Of a stretch of 64,000 bases of DNA, positions 45,230-54,514 are shown piece after piece. The position numbers and the translations under genes are program-made. Source of the stretch: Rubrivivax sp. (lineage in GTDB: Bacteria > Pseudomonadota > Gammaproteobacteria > Burkholderiales > Burkholderiaceae_C). Location: assembly GCA_022843905.1 (NCBI GenBank), contig JALHMT010000017.1:1-64000 (forward strand). The letters are read 5' to 3'. The notes under the pieces were generated by a model. It was not told the origin of the DNA, made no database searches, and saw only the letters and a program-made list of their open reading frames with translations. Positions within the stretch are counted from its first letter, which is position 1. Every line of letters begins with the position of its first letter.

Positions 45230-47272
45230 ATGTATGCACTGTTCGATGACGCGGGCAAGTTCTTCGCCGGCCGGGTGATGTCGGAGGCCGAGAGCTCGCT
45301 GCAGGTGGAGCTCGACTCCGGCAAGCGCGTCAAGGTCAAGTCCGCCAACGTGATGCTGAAGTTCGACAAGCCCTTACCGGCCGAGCTCCTGGCGCAGGCG
45401 CAGCAGCTGGCCACCGACATAGACCTCGACCTGGCGTGGGAATTCGCACCCGAGGCCGAGTTCGGCTTTGCCGATCTGGCGCGCGAGTACTTCGATGCCG
45501 CCGCAGGGCCGGAGAAGCAGGCCGCGGCGCTGTTCCGGCTGTTCGACGCACCACACTACTTCCGGCGCATGGGCAAGGGCATGTTCCGCAAGGCACCGGA
45601 AGAGACCGTCAAGGCCGCCCTGCTGGGCATCGAGCGCAAGAAGAAGGCAGCCGAGCAGATCGAAGCCTGGGCGGCCGAGCTGGTGCAGGGCCAGTGCCCG
45701 CCCGCCGTGCGCGAGCAGCTCTACCGGATCCTCTTCAAGCCCGACAAGAACGCAGCCGAGTACAAGGCCGTGGTCGAGGCGGCCAAGCGATCGCAGCGAG
45801 CGCCGCTCGAATTGCTCAAGGGCGCCGGTGCGATCGACAGCCCCTATCTGTTCCACTGGAAGCGCTTCCTGTTCGAGCAGTTTCCCCAGGGTGCCGGCTT
45901 CCCGCCGCTGAAGGCGCCAGCCGTCGACGGCGAGCTGCCGCTGGCGCCGGTGAAGGCCTTCTCGATCGACGACTCGGCCACCACGGAGATCGACGATGCG
46001 CTGTCGGTGCAGGGCCTGGGCAGCGGCACGGTGCGGTTCGGCATCCACATCGCCGCGCCGGGCCTGGCCATCCAACCCGATTCGCCGGTCGACAAGGTGG
46101 CACGTGACCGTCTGTCCACCGTCTACATGCCGGGCTGGAAGATCACCATGCTGCCCGACGAGGTGGTGCAGGCCTACACCTTGACCGAAGGGCGTGACTG
46201 CCCGGCCGTGAGCCTGTACCTGACGATCGACGAAACCACGCTGGAGATCCGCGGCCACGAGACGAAGCTGGAGCGCGTGCCCATCGTGCTCAACCTTCGC
46301 CACGACAAGCTCGACAGCGTCGTCACCGAGGAATCGCTCACCGGCGCAACAGCGGCCGACTACGCGATGGCCACCGAACTGGCGTTCGCCTTCCGCCTCG
46401 CACAGGTCAGCAAGGCGCGGCGCGAAGTGGTGCGCGGCAAGCCCGAGAACTTCAACCGGCCCGACTACAACTTCCGCCTGGAAGGCACGGGCAGCGAGCC
46501 CGACGGCAGCGAGGTGGTGCAGATCAGCACGAGGCAGCGCGGCGCACCGCTGGACCTGATCGTCGCCGAAGCCATGATCCTGGCCAACAGCACCTGGGGC
46601 GGCTGGCTGGCCGAACACTCGGTGCCGGGCATCTACCGCAGTCAGGCCAGCCTGCTGCCCGGCGTCAAGGTGCGCATGGGCACCAAGCCGGCTCCACACG
46701 CCGGCATGGGCGTGGCGCAGTACACCTGGGCCACGTCGCCGCTGCGCCGCTATGTCGACCTCGTCAACCAGTGGCAGATCATCGCCTGCGCCCGGCATGG
46801 GCGAACGGCCGCGCTGGCGGCGCCCTTTCGCGCGCGCGATGCGATGCTGTTCTCCATCATCAGCGGCTTCGACACCGCCTACAGCGCCTACAACGACTTC
46901 CAGCACGGCATCGAGCGCTACTGGACGCTGCGCTGGCTGGAGCAGAACAGCGTCACCGAGCTCGAAGCCAGCGTGATGAAGGAAGGCCTGGTGCGCGCCG
47001 AGACGCTGCCCTTGGTCTTCCGCGCGAGCGGCACCGAGAGTCTCGCCCGCGGCACCCGCGTGCGCGTGAAGCTCACCGGCACCGACCTGGTGACGCTGGA
47101 TCTGCACGCCCAGCTGCTGGCGCGCATCGAAGAGCCGGCCGACAGCACCGACCCTGTCGCCGAACCGGAGGGCGAGGACGAGCTGGAAAGCGCCGGCACG
47201 CTGACGCTGGCCATCGACCTCGAAGAAGCGTCCGAGGCCACGAAGGACGTGGCTGCTCCCACAGCGGGCTGA
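45230..47272 (+). CDS. RNB-domain exoribonuclease (RNase II/R family)
   Basis: 680 residues from ATG 45230. The RNB catalytic domain spans about 245-560. The metal-binding aspartates are in [16 protein letters not shown], and the downstream motif is [20 protein letters not shown]. The N-terminal region (1-240) lacks the standard double cold-shock domains of RNase R and is a beta-proteobacterial variant. An S1-like region follows at about 590-650. It degrades RNA 3' to 5'. It starts a long plus-strand gene run and is six bases ahead of the TonB-like gene. Confidence 0.88.
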   Translation: MYALFDDAGKFFAGRVMSEAESSLQVELDSGKRVKVKSANVMLKFDKPLPAELLAQAQQLATDIDLDLAWEFAPEAEFGFADLAREYFDAAAGPEKQAAALFRLFDAPHYFRRMGKGMFRKAPEETVKAALLGIERKKKAAEQIEAWAAELVQGQCPPAVREQLYRILFKPDKNAAEYKAVVEAAKRSQRAPLELLKGAGAIDSPYLFHWKRFLFEQFPQGAGFPPLKAPAVDGELPLAPVKAFSIDDSATTEIDDALSVQGLGSGTVRFGIHIAAPGLAIQPDSPVDKVARDRLSTVYMPGWKITMLPDEVVQAYTLTEGRDCPAVSLYLTIDETTLEIRGHETKLERVPIVLNLRHDKLDSVVTEESLTGATAADYAMATELAFAFRLAQVSKARREVVRGKPENFNRPDYNFRLEGTGSEPDGSEVVQISTRQRGAPLDLIVAEAMILANSTWGGWLAEHSVPGIYRSQASLLPGVKVRMGTKPAPHAGMGVAQYTWATSPLRRYVDLVNQWQIIACARHGRTAALAAPFRARDAMLFSIISGFDTAYSAYNDFQHGIERYWTLRWLEQNSVTELEASVMKEGLVRAETLPLVFRASGTESLARGTRVRVKLTGTDLVTLDLHAQLLARIEEPADSTDPVAEPEGEDELESAGTLTLAIDLEEASEATKDVAAPTAG

Positions 47273-47278
47273 GCCCTG

Positions 47279-48220
47279 GTGAAGGCCAAGAAGCAGAAGC
47301 GCAAGAAGCCGGCCTGGGCGGCGGCCGCCCAGCGCCTCGGCAAGCGACCCGCCTGGGTTCAGGCGGCGCAGCGCCTGACGGTGCTGCACTGGGCGCTGCT
47401 GCTGTCGATCGGCGTGCATGCCGCGCTGCTGGGCTTTCGCTTCGCCGCACCCGAGGCTTTCAATCGCGTGTTCCAGGACACGCCGCTCGAAGTCATCCTC
47501 GTCAACGCAAGGTCCGACGAGGCGCCCGCGGTGCCGCAGGCCATCGCGCAGGTCAGCCTGGCCGGCGGCGGCGAAGCCGACAAGGGTCGTGCCACGTCCC
47601 CCCTGCCCGCCGCGCCCACCACGGAAGCCGGCGAGTCGCCCGACGAAGCGCGCCAGCGCATCGAGGAGCTGCAGCAGCAACAGCAGCAACTGCTGGCGCA
47701 GATCCGCCGCGAGGTCGCGCAACTGCCGCCGCCCGACCCCAAGCGCACCGGGGGCACGCCCCGGGAGTTGGAGCAGGACGAACGCCGCCGGCAGTTGCTG
47801 CGCCTGCTGGCCGAGATCGAGAAGCGCGTCAACGAAGAGAACGCACGTCCGAAGAAGCGCTACATCAGCCCGGCCACGCGCGAAGAGGTCTACGCGCTCT
47901 ACTACGACGCGCTGCGACGCCGCATCGAAGACCGCGGCACCCGCAACTTCCCCGAGTCGCAGGGCCGCAAGCTGTACGGCGAGCTGACGATGAACGTCAC
48001 CGTCGACGCGGCAGGCCACGTGGTCGAGACCGAGGTCGTGCGGCCGTCCAGGTCGCGTGTGCTCGACCAGCAGGCGGTGGCCATCGTGCGCGCCGCCTCG
48101 CCTTTCGGGCCCTTCACCACGGCCATGCGTCTGCAGGCCGACCAGATCGTCATCACCTCGCGCTTCAAGTTCACGCGCGACGACGGCCTGGAGACCACGC
48201 TGAGCACCAACCCTCGATGA
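47279..48220 (+). CDS. energy transducer TonB-like protein
   Basis: 313 residues, GTG start six bases after the RNB stop. A basic cytoplasmic tail (KAKKQKRKK) leads to one membrane helix (about 36-57). Then come a Pro/Ala spacer, a Gln/Glu-rich helix ([20 protein letters not shown]) and a C-terminal TonB-type domain (about 215-305: [20 protein letters not shown]). TonB proteins pass proton-motive force from ExbBD to outer-membrane receptors. Here no exbBD or receptor gene is adjacent, and the linker lacks the classical Pro-Glu/Pro-Lys repeats. The stop overlaps the aroE start (ATGA). Confidence 0.82.
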   Translation: MKAKKQKRKKPAWAAAAQRLGKRPAWVQAAQRLTVLHWALLLSIGVHAALLGFRFAAPEAFNRVFQDTPLEVILVNARSDEAPAVPQAIAQVSLAGGGEADKGRATSPLPAAPTTEAGESPDEARQRIEELQQQQQQLLAQIRREVAQLPPPDPKRTGGTPRELEQDERRRQLLRLLAEIEKRVNEENARPKKRYISPATREEVYALYYDALRRRIEDRGTRNFPESQGRKLYGELTMNVTVDAAGHVVETEVVRPSRSRVLDQQAVAIVRAASPFGPFTTAMRLQADQIVITSRFKFTRDDGLETTLSTNPR

Positions 48221-49083
48221 CCCTGCCGATGAGTTCCCATTCACTCGACCGCTACGTGGTGCTGGGCAACCCCGTCGCGCACAGCCAGTCACCCTTCATC
48301 CACGGCCAGTTCGCGGCGCAGACCGGCGAGTTGGTGGACTACGGCCGGCTGCTGTGCCCGCCCGACGGCTTCGAGGCGGCGGTGCGTGAGTTCGCCTCGG
48401 GTGGAGGGCGTGGCTGCAACGTCACCGTGCCCTTCAAGTTCGAGGCGGCGCGCCTGGCACGGCAACGGACCGCGCGCGCCGCGCTGGCGCAGGCCGCCAA
48501 CGTGCTCCGCTTCGACAACGACGGCTGGACCGCCGACAACACCGACGGTCGCGGCCTGGTGACCGACATCGAAGTGAATGCCGGCGTGGCGCTGGCCGGA
48601 CGCCGCGTGCTGCTGGTGGGCGCTGGCGGTGCCGCAGCCGGCGTGCTTGGGCCGCTGCTCGAAACACGACCGGCCGAGGTGGTGGTGGTCAACCGCACGG
48701 CCGCGAACGCGCAGGCACTGGTCGAACGTCACCTGCCCCTCGCCGCGCTGCAGGGCAGCCCGTTGCATGCGGCTGGGCTCGCCGACCCCGGTCGCCACTT
48801 CGACGTGGTGATCAACGCCAGCGCCAGCAGCATGCAGGGCGCCGAGGTGCCCGTGCCTGCGACCGCGCTGGCCGCCGGGGCGCTGGCCATCGACCTCATG
48901 TACGGCCCGGCCGCCGCCGCCTTCCTGGCCTGGGCAGAACGACATGGCGCGCGCGGCCGCGACGGGCTGGGCATGCTGGTCGAGCAGGCCGCGCTGGCCT
49001 TCGAGCTGTGGCGAGGCGTGCGGCCGCTCACTGCGCCGGTGCTGCAGGCCTTGCGCGAACGTCTGCAACATCCGGCGCCATGA
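48217..49083 (+). CDS. aroE: shikimate dehydrogenase
   Basis: 288 residues from the overlapping ATG at 48217 (ATG 48229, 284 residues, is an alternative). It reduces 3-dehydroshikimate with NADPH in aromatic amino acid synthesis. Substrate motifs are [28 protein letters not shown] with the catalytic Lys, and NTDGRGLV with the Asp. The NADP loop is [13 protein letters not shown] with NRTAANAQ, and the C-terminal [17 protein letters not shown] is typical. It is coupled to TonB-like and mtgA genes by 4-base overlaps on both sides. Another shikimate gene, aroQ, follows 2 kb later. Confidence 0.96.
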   Translation: MTLPMSSHSLDRYVVLGNPVAHSQSPFIHGQFAAQTGELVDYGRLLCPPDGFEAAVREFASGGGRGCNVTVPFKFEAARLARQRTARAALAQAANVLRFDNDGWTADNTDGRGLVTDIEVNAGVALAGRRVLLVGAGGAAAGVLGPLLETRPAEVVVVNRTAANAQALVERHLPLAALQGSPLHAAGLADPGRHFDVVINASASSMQGAEVPVPATALAAGALAIDLMYGPAAAAFLAWAERHGARGRDGLGMLVEQAALAFELWRGVRPLTAPVLQALRERLQHPAP

Positions 49084-49829
49084 CGCGCGGCACACTGAAG
49101 GCGGAGCTGCTGCGCCTGTCCCTGCTGGTGGGGCTGTGCTTTTTGTGCCTGCAGGGGGCCTTCCTGCTGCGCATCGCCCTGATGACCGTCGTCGATCCGG
49201 CGTCCACCACCTTCGAGCGCAGCGAAGCCCGGCGCATCGTCGCCGAAACGGGTCGCCTGGCCTGGCGCCAGGACTGGGTCGACTATGCGCAGATATCGCC
49301 TTGGCTCAAGCGTGCCGTCATCGCCAGCGAAGACGCCGGTTTCGTCGAGCACCGGGGGGTGGACTGGGAGGCGCTGGAAGGCGCCTGGCAGAAGAACCAG
49401 CGTGCACAGGAGCGCGCCGAGCGCGTCAACCAGCGCCAGCCGCGGCGGCCTGCAGTCCCGAAGGTCGTGGGCGGCTCCACCATCAGCCAGCAGCTGGCCA
49501 AGAATCTGTTGCTGTCGGGCGAACGCACGGTGCCGCGCAAGGCGCAGGAACTGGTGCTGACGCTCATGCTTGAGGCCTTGCTGAGCAAGCAGCGCATCCT
49601 GGAGATCTATCTCAACCACGTCGAGTGGGGTGAAGGCGTCTTCGGTGCACAGGCGGCCGCTCGGCACTACCATCGCATCGACGCGTCCCGCCTGGGGCCC
49701 GAGCAGGCGGCCCGGCTGGCGGTCATGCTGCCGGCGCCCAAACGCTTCGAGAAGATGCCCGGGTCGCCCTATGTGGCGGGGCGTACCGCCACCATCGTCG
49801 CCCGCATGGGCGACTCGCAACTGCCCTGA
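49080..49829 (+). CDS. mtgA: monofunctional peptidoglycan transglycosylase
   Basis: 249 residues from ATG 49080, overlapping the aroE stop by four bases. One N-terminal membrane helix (about 12-35) anchors a GT51 domain. The catalytic Glu lies in [20 protein letters not shown], and the second Glu region is [16 protein letters not shown] with [12 protein letters not shown]. It polymerises lipid II glycan chains in the periplasm without a transpeptidase domain. An insertion of about 20 basic residues ([20 protein letters not shown]) before the GGSTI motif is longer than in E. coli MtgA. Confidence 0.94.
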   Translation: MTRGTLKAELLRLSLLVGLCFLCLQGAFLLRIALMTVVDPASTTFERSEARRIVAETGRLAWRQDWVDYAQISPWLKRAVIASEDAGFVEHRGVDWEALEGAWQKNQRAQERAERVNQRQPRRPAVPKVVGGSTISQQLAKNLLLSGERTVPRKAQELVLTLMLEALLSKQRILEIYLNHVEWGEGVFGAQAAARHYHRIDASRLGPEQAARLAVMLPAPKRFEKMPGSPYVAGRTATIVARMGDSQLP

Positions 49830-49846
49830 TCCAGACCCCTTTCATC

Positions 49847-50458
49847 ATGAGCGCCACCGAAGAGATCGCCGCTGCCGCCGCCCGGCTGGTGGTGGAAGAA
49901 GGGCTCGAGTACGGCCCGGCCAAGCGCCGCGCCCTGCGCGACCTGGGCCGGGCCGCCGGTCGCCGCGCCGAGCTGCCCGACAACGAGACGCTGGAAGACC
50001 AGGTGCGCGAGTACCTCGCCCTCTTCTGCGCCGACACCCAGCCCGGCGAGCTGCTCGCCCTGCGCGAGGTGGCACTGGCCTGGATGCGCAGCCTGCAGGA
50101 GTTCCGGCCTCATCTGACCGGTGCCGTCTGGCGCGGTACGGCCACGCGGCTGTCGGCCGTGCACATCGACCTGTACTGCGACGACTCCAAGGGCGCTGAG
50201 CTGGCGCTGGTCAACCGCGGCGTCGACTACGACGTGCAGTCCACCGACCGCGGCGGCGAAAGCCTCAGCGTGCTCAGCGTGGCCTCACGCAGTGAAGCCC
50301 TGGGCGGCGAATGGGTGACGGTGCACCTGACCATCCTGGATCTCGACGACTTGCGCGGCGCGCTCAAGCCGGACGCGCGCGGACGCACCTGGCGCGGCGA
50401 CCTCGGCAGTCTGGAGCGGCTGATGGCCGGGACCGCCACCTCAGGCGCAGCCGCATGA
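49847..50458 (+). CDS. uncharacterised protein with nucleotidyltransferase-like motif
   Basis: 203 residues. The first 70 are helical and charged (EEIAAAAARLVVEEGLEYGP, then AKRRALRDLGRAAGRRAELP). The centre carries GAVWRGTATRLSAVHIDLYC, which resembles the GS...DIDL signature of minimal nucleotidyltransferases, with one Asp kept and the Ser replaced. The remainder is beta-rich (SVLSVASRSEALGGEWVTVH). I do not recognise a named family. It follows mtgA by 17 bases and overlaps the TlpA-like start by four, so it is part of the operon. Functional guesses, such as a nucleotide-handling enzyme, are weak. Confidence 0.7.
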   Translation: MSATEEIAAAAARLVVEEGLEYGPAKRRALRDLGRAAGRRAELPDNETLEDQVREYLALFCADTQPGELLALREVALAWMRSLQEFRPHLTGAVWRGTATRLSAVHIDLYCDDSKGAELALVNRGVDYDVQSTDRGGESLSVLSVASRSEALGGEWVTVHLTILDLDDLRGALKPDARGRTWRGDLGSLERLMAGTATSGAAA

Positions 50459-50976
50459 ATCGCCGCAATCTCGTGATCGCGGCGGCTGGTGCGGCCGCAG
50501 GAGCGACCGGCCTGGGCTGGGCATGGTGGCAGGAGCGACACCGGCCCCGCGACGACGAAGCGCTGGCCCAGCTCTGGTCGTTGCGCCTGCCCCAGCCGCA
50601 TGGCACCGAGCTGGCCTTTGCCTCGTTGCGCGGCAAACCGCTGGTGCTGAATTTCTGGGCCACCTGGTGCCCCCCCTGCATCCGTGAAATGCCCGTGCTC
50701 GATCGCTTCCATCGCGAATTCTCGGGCCGGGGCTGGCAGGTGGTTGGCATTGCCGTGGACAACGCCGGGCCGGTGGTCGAGTTCCTGCAGAAGGTGAAGG
50801 TCGGTTTTCCGATCGCACTGGCCGGGATCGACGGCATCGAACTGGGCAAGCGCCTGGGCAACACGGGCGGCGGCCTGCCGTTCACGGTGGCGATCGATGC
50901 CGGGGGTCGAATCACGCAGCGAAAACTGGGCGAAGCCCAGTACGAGGACCTGACCCGCTGGGCCACAGGGGCCTGA
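50455..50976 (+). CDS. TlpA-like thioredoxin-family protein
   Basis: 173 residues from ATG 50455. An N-terminal signal or anchor helix (about 5-22: [20 protein letters not shown]) directs it to the periplasm. The thioredoxin fold shows the redox motif [15 protein letters not shown] and the cis-Pro segment [14 protein letters not shown]. Such proteins reduce disulfides during cytochrome c maturation or in copper-protein assembly. No ccm genes are near. It overlaps the upstream gene by four bases and ends 104 bases before aroQ. Confidence 0.88.
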   Translation: MNRRNLVIAAAGAAAGATGLGWAWWQERHRPRDDEALAQLWSLRLPQPHGTELAFASLRGKPLVLNFWATWCPPCIREMPVLDRFHREFSGRGWQVVGIAVDNAGPVVEFLQKVKVGFPIALAGIDGIELGKRLGNTGGGLPFTVAIDAGGRITQRKLGEAQYEDLTRWATGA

Positions 50977-51080
50977 TCGGCAATCTCGCCGCCAGATTCC
51001 CTCTTTTCACGGCAAAAAGGCGTAAAGTCCGGCACCTCGACTTGTATCAGGCGGAAAGCGCCCGCGCCTCCGCCCGCACG

Positions 51081-51527
51081 ATGAGCATCCTCGTACTCCA
51101 CGGCCCCAACCTCAATCTGCTCGGCACCCGCGAGCCGGCGGTCTATGGAAGCACGACACTTGACCAGATCAATGCAGATCTCGTCGAGATCGCGACAAAA
51201 GCAGGCCAGAGCCTCGTTGCGTTCCAGAGCAACCACGAGGGTGCCCTGATCGACAAGGTACACGCCGCACGGCTGGACGGCACGCGCTTCGTGATCATCA
51301 ATCCCGGCGCGCTCACGCACACCAGCGTGGCGCTGCGGGACGCATTGTCGGGCGTGGCCCTGCCCTTCATCGAAGTGCACCTGTCCAACGTGCACCAGCG
51401 CGAGCCCTTCCGCCACCACTCCTACTTCTCGGATGTCGCCGTGGCGGTCATCGCGGGTCTGGGGCCGGCTGGCTATCGCTACGCCCTCGACGCCGCCATC
51501 GGCCGTCTGTCGGCGCCGGCCGCCTGA
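51081..51527 (+). CDS. aroQ: 3-dehydroquinate dehydratase, type II
   Basis: 148 residues from ATG 51081. The enzyme removes water from 3-dehydroquinate in the shikimate pathway as a dodecamer. [23 protein letters not shown] gives the start and the catalytic Tyr. [30 protein letters not shown] and [20 protein letters not shown] are conserved; the loop Arg and His are present. The 39-base in-frame extension upstream lacks family similarity. Its place immediately before accB is typical of many proteobacteria. Confidence 0.97.
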   Translation: MSILVLHGPNLNLLGTREPAVYGSTTLDQINADLVEIATKAGQSLVAFQSNHEGALIDKVHAARLDGTRFVIINPGALTHTSVALRDALSGVALPFIEVHLSNVHQREPFRHHSYFSDVAVAVIAGLGPAGYRYALDAAIGRLSAPAA

Positions 51528-51567
51528 ACCGGCCGGCCGGCCGGCTCGAACCGTATCAAGGAAACGC

Positions 51568-52026
51568 ATGGACCTGCGAAAGCTGAAGACGTTGATCGAC
51601 CTCGTTTCCGAGTCGAACATCCACGAACTCGAGATCACCGAAGCCGAGGGCAAGGTGCGCATCGTCAAGGGCGGCAGCCCTGCGGCCAGCGGCCCGGCAC
51701 CTGCAACGATGACGCCGGCCACGACACTGGTGGCACCCGCCCCCGCGCCGGCGCCGCCGGCCCAGACACCGCCCGTCGAGGACGAGCCCGCCGGCAAGAT
51801 CATCAAGTCGCCGATGGTGGGCACCTTCTACCGTGCTGCCAGCCCCGGCGCGAAGTCGTTCGTCGAGGTCGGCTCGCAGATCAAGGAGGGCGAGCCCGTC
51901 TGCATCATCGAAGCCATGAAGATCATGAACGAGATCGAGGCCGACTGCAGCGGCAAGATCGCCCGCATCCTGTGCGAGAACGGGCAGTCGGTCGAATACG
52001 GCCAGCCGTTGTTCATCGTCGAATAG
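51568..52026 (+). CDS. accB: biotin carboxyl carrier protein of acetyl-CoA carboxylase
   Basis: 152 residues from ATG 51568. An N-terminal helical part (MDLRKLKTLIDLVSESNIHE) is followed by an Ala/Pro linker (about 40-70) and the biotinyl domain (75-152). Lys118 in EAMKIMNE is the biotinylation site. SPMVGTFYRAASPGAKSF includes the protruding thumb segment. It carries carboxybiotin between AccC and AccAD in fatty acid synthesis. It is 40 bases after aroQ. The gap to accC is 120 bases and contains a partial copy of the accC start. Confidence 0.97.
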   Translation: MDLRKLKTLIDLVSESNIHELEITEAEGKVRIVKGGSPAASGPAPATMTPATTLVAPAPAPAPPAQTPPVEDEPAGKIIKSPMVGTFYRAASPGAKSFVEVGSQIKEGEPVCIIEAMKIMNEIEADCSGKIARILCENGQSVEYGQPLFIVE

Positions 52027-52036
52027 GCGGTCACCC

Positions 52037-52144
52037 GTGTTCAGGAAGATCCTGATCGCCCACCGCGGCGACAGCGCCGAAGGCGCTTCAGCGAAGCCAA
52101 ATTGCGCTGCGTGCGCAGCACGCGAGGGCGATTTCGCCGACTGA
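52037..52144 (+). pseudogene. decayed duplicate of the accC start, possible leader peptide
   Basis: A 35-codon frame from GTG 52037 to TGA 52142-52144. Its first 11 codons ([11 protein letters not shown]) copy the AccC N-terminus ([11 protein letters not shown]) at both protein and DNA level (about 30 of 36 bases the same), after which the two diverge. The TGA is two bases before the accC ATG, so ribosomes finishing this frame could restart at accC. It has no good ribosome site of its own that I can see. It is best read as a partial tandem duplication now in the spacer, possibly used as a coupling leader (inference). Confidence 0.75.
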
Positions 52145-52190
52145 CCATGTTCAAGAAGATCCTCATCGCCAACCGCGGCGAAATCGCCCT
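52125..52190 (+). promoter_or_regulatory. possible hairpin bracketing the accC start codon
   Basis: AGGGCGATTTCGCCG (52125-52139) is the exact complement of CGGCGAAATCGCCCT (52176-52190, accC codons 10-15). In mRNA the pair would close a 36-base loop containing the accC ATG (52147). The 12-base cores are themselves quasi-palindromic, so local hairpins compete. A second stem GCTGC-GTGC-GCAGC lies just upstream (52106-52119). Confidence 0.5.
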
Positions 52191-53496
52191 TCGCATCCAG
52201 CGCGCCTGTCGCGAGATGGGCATCAAGTCGGTCATCGTCTATTCCGAGGCCGACCGTGAGGCGAAGTACGTCAAGCTGGCCGACGAAGCCGTGTGCATCG
52301 GGCCGGCGGCGTCGGCGCAGAGCTACCTCAACATGCCGGCCATCATCTCCACGGCCGAAGTTACCGACGCCGAGGCGATTCACCCCGGGTACGGCTTCCT
52401 GTCCGAAAACGCAGACTTCGCCGAACGCGTCGAAAAGAGCGGCTTCGTGTTCATCGGCCCGACGCCGGAGTCGATCCGCGTGATGGGTGACAAGGTGGCA
52501 GCCAAGCAGGCCATGATCAAGGCTGGCGTGCCCTGCGTGCCCGGCTCGGAAGGCGCGTTGCCCGACGATCCCAAGGAGATCATCCGCCAGGCCCGTGCCA
52601 TCGGCTACCCGGTGATCGTGAAGGCGGCCGGCGGCGGCGGCGGGCGCGGCATGCGTGTGGTGCACACCGAGGCGGCGCTGACCCACGCCGTGCAGACGAC
52701 CCGCGCCGAGGCTGGGGCGGCCTTCGGCAACCCGGCCGTCTACATGGAGAAGTTTCTCGAGAACCCGCGGCACATCGAGATCCAGGTCCTCGCTGATTCC
52801 TTCCGCAATGCGGTGTGGCTGGGCGAACGCGACTGTTCCATGCAGCGCCGCCACCAGAAGATCATCGAAGAGGCGCCGGCGCCCGGCATCCCCCGCCGCG
52901 TCATCGAGCGCATCGGCGACCGCTGCGCGGCCGCTTGCAAGAAGATGGGCTACCGCGGAGCCGGCACCTTCGAGTTCCTGTACGAGAACGGCGAGTTCTT
53001 CTTCATCGAAATGAACACACGCGTGCAGGTCGAGCACCCGGTGACGGAACTGGTCACCGGCATCGACATCGTGCAGATGCAGATCCGCGTGGCCGCAGGC
53101 GAGAAGCTGCCCTTCGCGCAGCGCAACATCCAGATGCGCGGCCATGCCCTCGAAGTGCGCATCAACGCCGAGGATCCCTACAAGTTCGTGCCGTCGCCTG
53201 GCCGCGTCACGATGTGGCATCCGCCGGGCGGGCCCGGCGTGCGGGTGGACTCCCACATCTACACCAACTACTTCGTGCCGCCCAACTACGACTCGATGAT
53301 CGGCAAGATCATCGTGCACGGCGACACGCGCGACCAGGCGCTGGCGCGCATGCGAACGGCACTGTCGGAGACAGTGGTCGAGGGCATCCAGACCAACATC
53401 CCGCTGCATCGCGAACTGATGGTGGATGCGAAATTCATCGAAGGCGGCACCAGCATCCACTACCTCGAGGGCTGGCTCGGGCAACACAAGCGTTGA
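52147..53496 (+). CDS. accC: biotin carboxylase of acetyl-CoA carboxylase
   Basis: 449 residues from ATG 52147, exactly the usual length. ATP-grasp enzyme that carboxylates the biotin on Acc[17 protein letters not shown], the gly-rich ATP lid [16 protein letters not shown], the [16 protein letters not shown] segment, the catalytic [14 protein letters not shown] and [15 protein letters not shown] are present. There is no clear Shine-Dalgarno before the ATG, but the leader frame ending two bases earlier could supply ribosomes. A gap of 92 bases follows before prmA. The unusual 5' spacer is described separately. Confidence 0.98.
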   Translation: MFKKILIANRGEIALRIQRACREMGIKSVIVYSEADREAKYVKLADEAVCIGPAASAQSYLNMPAIISTAEVTDAEAIHPGYGFLSENADFAERVEKSGFVFIGPTPESIRVMGDKVAAKQAMIKAGVPCVPGSEGALPDDPKEIIRQARAIGYPVIVKAAGGGGGRGMRVVHTEAALTHAVQTTRAEAGAAFGNPAVYMEKFLENPRHIEIQVLADSFRNAVWLGERDCSMQRRHQKIIEEAPAPGIPRRVIERIGDRCAAACKKMGYRGAGTFEFLYENGEFFFIEMNTRVQVEHPVTELVTGIDIVQMQIRVAAGEKLPFAQRNIQMRGHALEVRINAEDPYKFVPSPGRVTMWHPPGGPGVRVDSHIYTNYFVPPNYDSMIGKIIVHGDTRDQALARMRTALSETVVEGIQTNIPLHRELMVDAKFIEGGTSIHYLEGWLGQHKR

Positions 53497-53588
53497 CAAT
53501 CGGGCGATGGACTTCTGCTCGTCGCCCAGGTCACAACCGCCTCCCCCGTCGCCCCTGCCTTGGCACGCGACACGGCCCGGGGCGTGCC

Positions 53589-54509
53589 ATGCATGAACTG
53601 GTGCTGCGTGTAGGCGAGGCTCTGGTCGAGCCCGTGTCCGACGCGCTGATGGAAGAGCTGGACGCGCTCTCGGTGTCGGTCGAGGACGCCGACGCCGGGA
53701 CCAGCGGCGAACAGGCGCTGTTCGGCGAACCTGGCATGCCCGCGCCCAAGCCCGGCTGGCAGCGATCCACCCTGCGCGCGCTGTTCGAGAGCGAAACTGC
53801 GGCCGACCTGGCCGCTGCCGCCCTTCTGGCCCAGGACTGGTCCGACGGACTGCACCTGCATTCGCTGCAGCCTGTGGCCGATCAGGATTGGGTGCGGCTG
53901 ACGCAGTCGCAGTTCGAACCGGTGGAGATCACGCCGGAGTTCTGGATCGTGCCGAGCTGGCATCAGCCGCCGGCGGCAGCCCGCCAGATCATTCGGCTGG
54001 ACCCGGGACTGGCCTTCGGCACCGGGACGCACCCGACCACACGCATGTGCCTGCGCTGGATCGCCCATCACGCGCCAACCGAAGCCGAGGCCTGGACCCG
54101 CGTGCTCGACTACGGTTGCGGCTCCGGCATCCTGGCCATCGGCGCCAGACTCTTGGGCGCCGCACAGGTCGATGCGGTCGACATCGACGAGGCCGCCGTC
54201 GAAGCCAGCCGCGTCAACGCACTGAACAACGGCCAGGCCCTCACCGTCGGGTTGCCGGATGCGGCATCGGGCTGCTACGCGCTGGTGCTGGCCAACATCC
54301 TTGCCACGCCGCTGAAGTTGCTGGCCCCGCTGCTCAGCGGTCACGTGCAGGCGGGTGGCCATCTGGTGCTGGCCGGCATCCTCGAAAGGCAGGCGGCCGA
54401 GCTGACCGCCGCCTATGCGCCCTGGATCGACATTGCCGTGGCGGATCAGGAGGACGGCTGGATCCTGATGACGGGCCGGCGCCGGGCGCCCTCCACCACC
54501 GGGGCGTGA
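53589..54509 (+). CDS. prmA: ribosomal protein L11 methyltransferase
   Basis: 306 residues from ATG 53589. PrmA trimethylates several amino groups of L11 using S-adenosylmethionine. The N-terminal substrate-recognition domain (1-100) is followed by the methyltransferase domain: LDPGLAFGTGTHPTTRMCLR, VLDYGCGSGILAIGARLLGA (motif I), DIDEAAVEASRVNALNNGQ and LVLANILATPLKLL (the NILA active-site motif). It follows accC as in many proteobacteria. The stop is five bases before the ATG of the zinc-ribbon gene. Confidence 0.95.
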   Translation: MHELVLRVGEALVEPVSDALMEELDALSVSVEDADAGTSGEQALFGEPGMPAPKPGWQRSTLRALFESETAADLAAAALLAQDWSDGLHLHSLQPVADQDWVRLTQSQFEPVEITPEFWIVPSWHQPPAAARQIIRLDPGLAFGTGTHPTTRMCLRWIAHHAPTEAEAWTRVLDYGCGSGILAIGARLLGAAQVDAVDIDEAAVEASRVNALNNGQALTVGLPDAASGCYALVLANILATPLKLLAPLLSGHVQAGGHLVLAGILERQAAELTAAYAPWIDIAVADQEDGWILMTGRRRAPSTTGA

Positions 54510-54514
54510 CGCCG

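Noticed and set aside
46771..48216. A long N-terminal extension of aroE
   Set aside because: The in-frame upstream part is antisense-free but out of frame with the certain RNB and TonB-like genes it overlaps; AroE is complete from 48217.
45374..48292. A 972-residue minus-strand open frame opposite the RNB and TonB-like genes
   Set aside because: Shadow of two real genes; Arg/Gln/Leu-rich with no motifs.
52037..52149. GTG 52037 as the genuine accC start
   Set aside because: Its frame ends at a TGA two bases before the ATG at 52147; AccC from 52147 has exactly the expected 449 residues.
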